From Chloroflexota bacterium (GTDB lineage: Bacteria; Chloroflexota; Anaerolineae; Anaerolineales; UBA4823): 7,609 bases of DNA. Shown piece by piece: positions 1 to 5,632 of the stretch (within the stretch, counting starts at the first letter, position 1; each line of letters begins with the position of its first letter). The stretch lies in the NCBI GenBank assembly GCA_030669775.1, contig DAOVCZ010000086.1, forward strand, positions 1-7,609, read 5' to 3'. The notes beneath the pieces are model-generated. The model worked only from the letters and a program-made list of their open reading frames with translations. It ran no database searches and was not told the origin of the DNA. Both the position numbers and the translations under genes were made by a program.

Positions 1-187
1 GTTGATCGGCTTGGTGCCCACAGAGCAAGGTCGCATGCGCTGGGCTTTTATCCCAGCTCTGGTTTTGCTGGTAATTGGATCGCTGATCCTGCTTGCTTCA
101 ATCAACTTGTTTACGTTGATCTGGCCGCTGGGTTTGATCGCTCTGGGATTGCTGATCATCTATTTTGTGTTCCGGGCGCGAAAATAG
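1..187 (+). CDS. C-terminal fragment of a small two-helix membrane protein (LiaI/LiaF-like, DUF5668-like style), 5' end outside window
   Basis: The open frame enters from the left edge and ends at TAG 185-187, so only about 61 C-terminal residues are visible. The TTG at position 2 is probably an internal codon. After a short polar stretch (GLVPTEQGRMRW) come two hydrophobic helices separated by a short turn with Asn and Trp-Pro (NLFTLIWPLG), and the protein ends in a basic tail (FRARK). This pattern of paired helices with a central W-P and a positive C-terminus resembles the membrane pairs of LiaI/LiaF-like (DUF5668-type) proteins, which are often linked to envelope-stress sensing. That link is recognition by style only, since no catalytic or binding residue can be seen. 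The gene converges with the DinG gene, with 79 bases between the two stops. Being a real gene end is fairly likely; the family is uncertain. Confidence 0.55.
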   Translation, partial: LIGLVPTEQGRMRWAFIPALVLLVIGSLILLASINLFTLIWPLGLIALGLLIIYFVFRARK

Positions 188-266
188 TCTAGCTTGCATC
201 GAGAATCCATTCAAAGACCAGGCAACACCAGGTTAATTATCGATTTTGTATAGCCAAGGGGGATTT

Positions 267-3068
267 CTATAGGTTAAGCCAGTTCTCAGCTGTACGGGGA
301 AGATCGCTCATTGGACCGACATGGATGGTGCAGGTAGGCAGCGACTCGATAAAAATCTTCCCGTATCGTTTGCTGAGCACCCGGCTGTCGAGGATTGCCA
401 CGACACCGCGATCGGATTGCGTGCGGATCAGCCGTCCAAATCCCTGCCGGAAGCGTAAGATGGCTTCCGGGAGTGAGAATTGGAAAAACGGATCTTCGAA
501 TGTCTCTGCGCGGGAGGCAACGATCGGATCAGTTGGTACATCGAAAGGCAGCTTGGCGATCACCAAGACTGAAAGCGCTTCTCCAGGGACATCCACGCCC
601 TCCCAAAAGGCACGTGTTCCGAGCAGAACCGCTTTGTCAGCGCTGCGAAAAGACTCCAGCAATGTATGGGAAGATGCCCCTTCTCCTTGTTCATAAACCA
701 TAATTCCATCTTCTGCCAGCTGAGGGGAGATCGCCTGAGAAGCAGCCCGTAGTTGAGCATATGAAGTGAACAGTACCAAAGCGCGACCGCCGGTCGCGCG
801 GCATAGGTGAAGCAAACTCTGGTTGATCCCCCGCTGGTACGCCTGGCGCTGGTTGGGTTCAGGGATATCATTGGCCAGGTAAAGCAGAGTCGCATTTTCG
901 TAATCAAATGGTGACCCCAATGCCAGCTCATATGCATCCACAGCTTGCAGACGCTCGCGCAGATAATCGAACTCACCTGCAGCGGTCAGTGTGGCCGAGG
1001 TGAGAATCACCGATGCTTTTTCATGCCAGAGATATCGTTCCATCAATGGTCCGATATGGAGTGGGGCTTCGTGCAGAGAGGGCATGCGACCGTCAGGCTT
1101 TACCTCAACCCAATAGATGCGATCGATCTGGGGCTCAAAGACGAATCCGTTGAGATGATCTTGCAGTTCACCCAAGCGGCGGTAAAGACTGCTGATCTGG
1201 TTGAAAACGTCCTGGCTCTCTTCAGGAAGCACTTCCACCAGCTCAGATAGCGCCTGAGAGATCTTTTCCAGGTAATTTACCAGAGAGCCTAACACTTGCT
1301 GGGCATCATCCCAATGTGCCTCAACCTCATCCCAGGCGGGTTGGGAGCGGGAAGCTGGCAGAATACGTTCCTGGTGGGCGTACTGACCGACTGGTCGACC
1401 CTCCCGTTGTTCAAGTAGGAATTGATCCAGGCATTTAAAGAACTGCTGGGAGAGCTGTTCGAACTGGAAGGCCATGTCTGTTGCCCGGGTGACCAGCTGA
1501 TTGAAGGCAGCCATGTCTGTCGGAGAGAGCAGGTTTTCAGCAGAGCTCACCGCCCAACCCAGCGACCCGGTACTGGCACTGCCCAACTCTCGCAGCATGC
1601 GGACCACTTCAAAATGTGTAACCCGGTAGGAGAGTGCATTCGTGGAGGCTTCTTCAAGGTGGTGGGCTTCATCTACGATCAGGTATTCATATTCTGGCAG
1701 GACCCGGTTGCCTGTGGCCACGTCTGCCAGTAACAGGGCATGGTTGACGATCACGATGTGGGCGCTGTGGGCAGCCTGGCGGGCGCGGTAAAAAGGGCAG
1801 GCTCCACCAGTACGCTGCAGGCAGGTTTCCTGGGTGCAGGCTTCATCCTCAGCGGAAATGCGCAGCCAGACATCTCGCTCAGGGGCACCGTTCAAATTAA
1901 GTTCTGCGCGGTCACCGGAATTAGACTCCAACAACCAGACTAAGATCTTGCCCAAGATTCGTACTTCTTCGCCAGATTCTGGACCACGACGGCGAAAATT
2001 ATCCAGGCGACGGGGGCAGAGATAATTCGAGCGTCCTTTGAGCACTGCAGCCTGAAAATCGAGCCCCATCGCCTGGCGCAGATCGGGTACGTCTTTATGG
2101 ATCAGCTGGTCTTGGAGATTAATGGTATTGGTTGATATCACAACCCGGGCATTGTTCTCGGTCGACCACAGTGCAGCAGGGACAAGATAGGCGAAGGATT
2201 TGCCAACACCGGTGCTGGCCTCTACAAGCAGGTGACGTTCTTCGGAAAGAGCCTGGGTGACTGCCTTAACCATCTCAACCTGTTGTGGCCGGAATTCGAA
2301 TTCAGCAAAAAAGTGTGAAAAGGCACCTCCATGCTCCAATATCGCCGCCACCTCGTCTGGATCGAGCGTGTGTAATTCTTGATTTGGGGATAATGGGGGT
2401 GATCCACCATCGGTCGGAGAATCACCAAACAAAGGACCAGCATAAGGGGTAGAGACTTTTCGCCCACGGATAGTCTCTTTAGAGCGTTCCTGGAGGGCTA
2501 AACGAAAACCCCAATAACCATCCCACTCAACCTGCTCGCCCATACGTACAATTTCAGCGAGTAATTCGATGGGTAAGTCAAGCGCTAAATCGTGCAGTCG
2601 TAAGTACACCCCATGGGTGACTAAGGCATCATCCAGGGCACGGTGGGTCGCCCGCAGGGGCACCATTAGCAGCTTGGAAAGCGCTGCGAGTCCATAGCGG
2701 CTGGCGTTTGGCATCAGGACGGAGGCCATCTCGTAAGTATCAATCGCATCGTTGTAGCTGAATAAGCGTTGACGCCGTAAGAAGGACAAGTCAAAGCTGA
2801 TATTATGCCCAATGATGCGCGCCTCCCCAACAAAATCGGCCAATTCAGCCGATACATCGCTGAAAGGTGGGGCATTGGCGACCATCTGGTTGGTGATACC
2901 AGTCAGCTGGCTGATGAAAGGGGGGACGGCGCGCCCTGGATTCACCAAAGTAGACCATTCTTCTTCCACCCGCCTACCATTAAAACGAACTGCCCCGATC
3001 TCCATGATGGCATCCCGTTTGGGATCGAGGCCAGTAGTTTCGATATCTAAAGCCACTAAATTTGGCAT
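267..3068 (-). CDS. dinG: DinG-family superfamily 2 helicase with N-terminal DEDDh 3'-5' exonuclease domain
   Basis: Predicted 933-residue cytosolic DNA-repair enzyme. The N-terminal DnaQ-like exonuclease (about 1-170) shows all DEDDh residues: D8 and E10 in DIETTG, D93 in HNISFD, and H142 with D147 in HRALDDA. After a low-complexity linker (about 205-245) comes an XPD/DinG helicase. It has FEFRPQQ as Q-like motif, Walker A STGVGKS with K290, the DEAH box at 466-469, motif V around GTRAFWEGVDVPG and motif VI GFGRLIR near the C-terminus. Cysteines C351, C411, C416 and C424 lie between motifs Ia and II, where XPD-type enzymes bind a 4Fe-4S cluster. I chose ATG 3068 because it begins directly at the exonuclease core (MPNLVALDIETTG). 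A TTG at 3134 would add 22 residues, but it has no Shine-Dalgarno and lies upstream of the promoter. The family unwinds DNA with 5' tails, flaps or R-loops; the exonuclease fusion is typical of Gram-positive-type DinG. Substrate here is inferred. Confidence 0.93.
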   Translation of the reverse strand: MPNLVALDIETTGLDPKRDAIMEIGAVRFNGRRVEEEWSTLVNPGRAVPPFISQLTGITNQMVANAPPFSDVSAELADFVGEARIIGHNISFDLSFLRRQRLFSYNDAIDTYEMASVLMPNASRYGLAALSKLLMVPLRATHRALDDALVTHGVYLRLHDLALDLPIELLAEIVRMGEQVEWDGYWGFRLALQERSKETIRGRKVSTPYAGPLFGDSPTDGGSPPLSPNQELHTLDPDEVAAILEHGGAFSHFFAEFEFRPQQVEMVKAVTQALSEERHLLVEASTGVGKSFAYLVPAALWSTENNARVVISTNTINLQDQLIHKDVPDLRQAMGLDFQAAVLKGRSNYLCPRRLDNFRRRGPESGEEVRILGKILVWLLESNSGDRAELNLNGAPERDVWLRISAEDEACTQETCLQRTGGACPFYRARQAAHSAHIVIVNHALLLADVATGNRVLPEYEYLIVDEAHHLEEASTNALSYRVTHFEVVRMLRELGSASTGSLGWAVSSAENLLSPTDMAAFNQLVTRATDMAFQFEQLSQQFFKCLDQFLLEQREGRPVGQYAHQERILPASRSQPAWDEVEAHWDDAQQVLGSLVNYLEKISQALSELVEVLPEESQDVFNQISSLYRRLGELQDHLNGFVFEPQIDRIYWVEVKPDGRMPSLHEAPLHIGPLMERYLWHEKASVILTSATLTAAGEFDYLRERLQAVDAYELALGSPFDYENATLLYLANDIPEPNQRQAYQRGINQSLLHLCRATGGRALVLFTSYAQLRAASQAISPQLAEDGIMVYEQGEGASSHTLLESFRSADKAVLLGTRAFWEGVDVPGEALSVLVIAKLPFDVPTDPIVASRAETFEDPFFQFSLPEAILRFRQGFGRLIRTQSDRGVVAILDSRVLSKRYGKIFIESLPTCTIHVGPMSDLPRTAENWLNL

Positions 3069-3074
3069 GGGGGA

Positions 3075-3083
3075 ATTATACCA
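3075..3083 (-). promoter_or_regulatory. Extended -10 promoter of dinG, predicted to give a leaderless mRNA
   Basis: Read on the - strand, the sequence TGGTATAAT occupies 3083 down to 3075. It is a perfect TGn extended -10 box with a perfect TATAAT hexamer. Six bases (TCCCCC) separate it from ATG 3068, so the A of the start codon is the seventh base downstream, the usual transcription start. No Shine-Dalgarno lies between. No good -35 hexamer is visible 16-18 bases upstream, as expected for an extended -10 promoter. The start site is inferred. Confidence 0.6.
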
Positions 3084-3136
3084 TCGGGGCTCATATTGGA
3101 GCTGGAACCTCTCGATATCCAGATGCTGTATCAATG

Positions 3137-3146
3137 AGGAGGTGAT
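3137..3146 (+). promoter_or_regulatory. Isolated consensus Shine-Dalgarno decamer without an assigned gene
   Basis: AGGAGGTGAT matches the complement of the 16S rRNA 3' end over ten bases, better than any real ribosome binding site in this window. The nearest starts are TTG 3155 (12 bases after AGGAGG) and ATG 3158, which open a frame of only eight or seven codons ending at TGA 3179-3181. ATG 3165 opens 31 codons but is 22 bases away. It may be a leader-peptide site, the remnant of a lost gene, or chance. Confidence 0.25.
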
Positions 3147-3341
3147 TTATAAGATTGATGATTTATGGCGATCTCAAATGAATTTATATATACAGCTCAG
3201 TCTCTAGTACAAATCTGGTTCAATATCTTTGATTTATCCTGGAGACCAATCTGTTTTTGAACGTTTCATATCCTGTTGAAGTAAACATTAAGAGCTGATA
3301 AGATAGTTTTTAAACCCAGAAGATTATCCGTTTGGATTTAT
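3144..3341 (+). repeat. Four direct copies of GATTTAT in the intergenic region
   Basis: GATTTAT occurs at 3144-3150, 3160-3166, 3231-3237 and 3335-3341. The first three extend to TGATTTAT (from 3143, 3159 and 3230). The first two are 16 bases apart. The copies straddle the operon promoter candidate, so they could be regulator binding sites, but the region is AT-rich and a chance origin is possible. Confidence 0.3.
3276..3304 (+). promoter_or_regulatory. Sigma-70-type promoter candidate for the MoxR-DUF58-DUF4129 operon
   Basis: TTGAAG (3276-3281) and TAAGAT (3299-3304) are separated by exactly 17 bases, and a TGA immediately before the -10 box supplies an extended -10 TGn. Each hexamer matches the consensus at four of six positions. 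Transcription would begin near 3311, leaving a leader of about 120 bases before ATG 3434. It is the best candidate I found in the gap, but it is unproven. Confidence 0.45.
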
Positions 3342-3423
3342 GCGCTCTCCTATTAAATAATTTTGAGCATAATTATTTATTCGAGAAATCCAAAAATCCA
3401 GTAAACTCCAATCTCCAAAGCCC

Positions 3424-3431
3424 AGAGGTGA
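3424..3431 (+). promoter_or_regulatory. Ribosome binding site that fixes the MoxR start
   Basis: AGAGGTGA matches seven of eight bases of GGAGGTGA, and its AGG core ends five bases before ATG 3434. This selects ATG 3434 over the in-frame TTG at 3332, which would add 34 residues unlike the family N-terminus. Confidence 0.75.
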
Positions 3432-3433
3432 CC

Positions 3434-4369
3434 ATGATCTCTGCAGTAGCCAGTCGTTTGAGAGAAAATATCCAGAAAGTGATCGTTGGTAAAGATTACG
3501 TCATAAATTCGACTCTCGTGGCGGTTCTCGCCGAAGGACATCTCTTACTGGAAGATGTACCAGGGATCGGGAAAACAACGTTGGCTCACGCCCTGGCGAT
3601 ATCGTTAGGTTGTACTTTCCGGCGCATCCAATTCACTCCAGACTTGCTGCCATCGGATGTTACAGGGTTGAACTGGTTTAACCAGAAAAAACAGGAGTTT
3701 GAATTTCGACCAGGACCGATAATGAGCCAAGTGGTTTTAGCCGACGAGATCAACCGGGCAACGCCACGTACCCAGTCAGCCCTGTTGGAGGCTATGCAGG
3801 AGCGCCAGGTAACGATAGATGGCGTGACCCGAGCATTAAAACGCCCATTTATGGTAATGGCAACCCAAAACCCCGTGGAGTTGGAGGGGACATTTCCTCT
3901 TCCTGAGGCTCAAATAGACCGATTCCTGATGCGGATAGCGATTGGTTATCCGGAGGAAGATGAAGAAAATGCTATCCTGGAGCGCTTCCGCCTTAACGAT
4001 CCGCTTCCTGAATTGGAGGCAGTTACCACCCCTGAGGAAGTGATCCAACTTCAGGCTGAGCGACGCGAGGTTAGAGTTGTTGACCCGGTGCGAGAGTATA
4101 TAGTGCGAGTCGCACGGGCTACACGACAACACTCCGAGGTTGAATTGGGTGCCAGCCCACGGGCAACTCTCTCTCTTTACCAAGCGGCTCAAGCCTGGGC
4201 AGCGATTCATGACCGGGATTTCGTGCTACCTGATGATGTTAAACAAATGGCTCCCCACGTTTTGACTCACCGGTTGATGATTTCTCCTCAGGCGCAACTG
4301 CGAGGGCGAAAGATGGAGGAGTTAATCACCGATATCGTTGAGGGAGTCCCAGTGCCTGTGGAGAACTAG
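3434..4369 (+). CDS. MoxR-family AAA+ ATPase
   Basis: Predicted 311-residue cytosolic AAA+ ATPase of the MoxR family, of usual length. Visible motifs, in order, are Walker A (EDVPGIGKT, residues 40-48, K47), the MoxR-typical FTPDLLPSDVTG (67-78), Walker B (VLADEINRA, 101-109, D104 and E105), sensor 1 N146 in ATQNP, and EGTFPLPEAQIDRF (151-164), whose R163 is the likely inter-subunit arginine. Near the C-terminus GASPRA carries the sensor 2 arginine. MoxR proteins act as ring-shaped chaperones that remodel or activate partner proteins, commonly von Willebrand A or DUF58 proteins encoded next to them, exactly the arrangement here. The start is ATG 3434, supported by a good ribosome binding site. 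It is the first gene of a three-gene operon, and its stop is one base before the DUF58 start. The particular client is not known; the next two genes are the obvious candidates. Confidence 0.95.
   Translation: MISAVASRLRENIQKVIVGKDYVINSTLVAVLAEGHLLLEDVPGIGKTTLAHALAISLGCTFRRIQFTPDLLPSDVTGLNWFNQKKQEFEFRPGPIMSQVVLADEINRATPRTQSALLEAMQERQVTIDGVTRALKRPFMVMATQNPVELEGTFPLPEAQIDRFLMRIAIGYPEEDEENAILERFRLNDPLPELEAVTTPEEVIQLQAERREVRVVDPVREYIVRVARATRQHSEVELGASPRATLSLYQAAQAWAAIHDRDFVLPDDVKQMAPHVLTHRLMISPQAQLRGRKMEELITDIVEGVPVPVEN
4360..4363 (+). promoter_or_regulatory. Ribosome binding site inside the moxR end, for the DUF58 gene
   Basis: GGAG lies seven bases before GTG 4371, within the last codons of the MoxR gene. 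It supports GTG 4371 over the in-frame TTG 4338 and implies translational coupling between the two proteins. Confidence 0.6.
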
Positions 4370-4370
4370 C

Positions 4371-5609
4371 GTGAGAATAAGGCGTTGGTTACTGCCTTTA
4401 GCGGTGCTTATTTATTTGGGATTAGTGTGGCATTCCGCTTACTTGGTTGTATTGCCAGTGGCTTTGTTGGTAATCTTTATATTGGCTTCATGGTGGCAAA
4501 GATATTCATTGGACGGTGTAATATATAAACGTCGCTTTCTTTACACGCGTGCGTTTCCGGGAGAAATTTACCCTCTCAAAATCGAAATTGAAAACCGGAA
4601 ATTGCTTCCACTTTCCTGGTTGCGTATCCAAGACCCCTGGCCGGAGGCTGTTGCCCCAGAAGATGAAAGCGTGTTGGCTCCTAGCCATGTAGCAGATCAG
4701 GGCGTTTTAACACATGTGCTGAGCTTGCGGTGGTTCGAACGTTCTCGCCGCTCATATAATCTAGTGTTCCGGAAGAGGGGGGTATATAAGGTTGGTCCGG
4801 CGGAAATTTCATCTGGTGATTTGTTTGGCTTGTTTGATCGGAGCGGTACAATCGGTCAACCTGAAAAGCTGACGGTATTTCCTGAACTGCTCCCGGTCGG
4901 GGATATGGAGCTGCCTCCAGAAAAACCATTCGGAGACCAGCGTTCACGGCGCCGTTTGTTCGAGGATCCTAACCGCCCAATGGGGGTGCGGGAATATCAC
5001 CCTGAAGATAGCTTCAGACGGGTACACTGGCCAGCTACTGCTCATACAAACACACTCCAGGTGAAAATATTCCAGCCGACCTCAGCCCAAATGATGGTTC
5101 TATGTCTAAATGTTGCTACATTCAAGCGCTATTGGGAGGGGATATACCCCGCGCTATTGGAACGTTTGATATCTGTTGCAGGCACTTTATTAAGCCGGGG
5201 TATGGATCTGGGGTATCGTGTCGGCATGATATCTAATGGCTGCCTTTCTAATTCTGATCAACCATTTCGTATCCCCCCCGGACGTTCTCCAAAACAAAAG
5301 GCGCATTTGTTAGAGGCATTAGCCGGAGTCACACCGATTGTTGTAGCTCCTTTCGAGCGGTATCTGATTCGCGAAATACCACGTGTACCTTATGGCTCAA
5401 CCTTGATGATTTTGACCGCTATTACCTCTCCTGAATTGGCAGAAACGTTATTGAAGTTGAAAAGACATGAACGTCAGCTAACATTAGTTTCATTGGCAGA
5501 AGATCCACCACCCAAGTTATTTGGTATCCGTTGCGTACATATGCCGGTTCATGATAAGGAAGAATTTGTGCGTGATTATTACGAAATTTATCAGAATCCG
5601 GGCACTTAA
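4371..5609 (+). CDS. DUF58 domain protein, membrane-anchored, MoxR partner
   Basis: Predicted 412 residues. GTG 4371 follows the MoxR stop by one base and has GGAG at good spacing. The N-terminus has a basic start (RIRRW) and two adjacent hydrophobic segments (about 7-20 and 23-42), probably a membrane hairpin. Next come a beta-rich region (about 45-190) and the DUF58 hallmark GVREYHPEDSFRRVHW (205-220) leading to LQVK (229-232). DUF58 C-terminal regions often adopt a von Willebrand A-like fold. The strand that should carry a DxSxS metal site (about 241-251) here reads VLCLNVATF, with no Asp or Ser pair, so metal-dependent adhesion looks lost. The family has no established activity; association with MoxR and with DUF4129 or transglutaminase proteins is widely seen. 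Function as a structural client or scaffold of the MoxR ATPase at the membrane is inferred. Confidence 0.9.
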   Translation: MRIRRWLLPLAVLIYLGLVWHSAYLVVLPVALLVIFILASWWQRYSLDGVIYKRRFLYTRAFPGEIYPLKIEIENRKLLPLSWLRIQDPWPEAVAPEDESVLAPSHVADQGVLTHVLSLRWFERSRRSYNLVFRKRGVYKVGPAEISSGDLFGLFDRSGTIGQPEKLTVFPELLPVGDMELPPEKPFGDQRSRRRLFEDPNRPMGVREYHPEDSFRRVHWPATAHTNTLQVKIFQPTSAQMMVLCLNVATFKRYWEGIYPALLERLISVAGTLLSRGMDLGYRVGMISNGCLSNSDQPFRIPPGRSPKQKAHLLEALAGVTPIVVAPFERYLIREIPRVPYGSTLMILTAITSPELAETLLKLKRHERQLTLVSLAEDPPPKLFGIRCVHMPVHDKEEFVRDYYEIYQNPGT

Positions 5610-5632
5610 CAAAACTCCGATCTTTGATAACC

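Larger units (their letters stand above)
3069..3433. other. AT-rich divergent intergenic region between dinG and the MoxR operon
   Basis: These 365 bases separate the two divergent starts. They hold the dinG extended -10 box (3075-3083), an isolated Shine-Dalgarno-like decamer (3137-3146), four GATTTAT heptamers, the operon promoter candidate (3276-3304) and a predicted leader of about 120 bases before the MoxR start. The leader has four TCCA motifs (starting at 3389, 3397, 3407 and 3414) and is rich in A and C. No convincing gene is encoded: the longest + strand small frame with an ATG that I translated (3165-3260, 31 residues) lacks a properly spaced ribosome binding site. Confidence 0.75.

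Noticed and set aside
217..232. Direct repeat ACCAGG ten bases apart between the first gene and dinG
   Set aside because: Only six bases, no flanking structure and no mobile element signature; likely chance. No clear terminator was seen in 188-266 either.
325..1250. Several open frames of 100-140 codons on the + strand and one in another - frame within dinG
   Set aside because: They are shadows of a clearly coding - strand frame with full family motifs; their translations are low in recognisable features.
3069..3134. TTG start at 3134 giving a 955-residue DinG
   Set aside because: No Shine-Dalgarno, it adds 22 residues before the exonuclease core, and it lies upstream of the consensus -10 box; ATG 3068 fits better.
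2812..3207. 131-codon + strand frame across the dinG 5' end
   Set aside because: It is antisense to the DnaQ-like domain, has no ribosome site and its composition is unlike a protein; treated as a shadow frame.
3165..3260. 31-codon frame starting ATG 3165, after the Shine-Dalgarno-like decamer
   Set aside because: The gap to AGGAGG is 22 bases, the translated sequence has no recognisable features, and it is short enough to be chance.
3332..3433. TTG start at 3332 for the MoxR gene
   Set aside because: The extra 34 residues do not resemble the family N-terminus, and ATG 3434 has a well-spaced AGAGGTGA.
4338..4370. TTG start at 4338 for the DUF58 gene, overlapping moxR
   Set aside because: GTG 4371 has GGAG at seven-base spacing and begins with a typical basic-then-hydrophobic membrane anchor.
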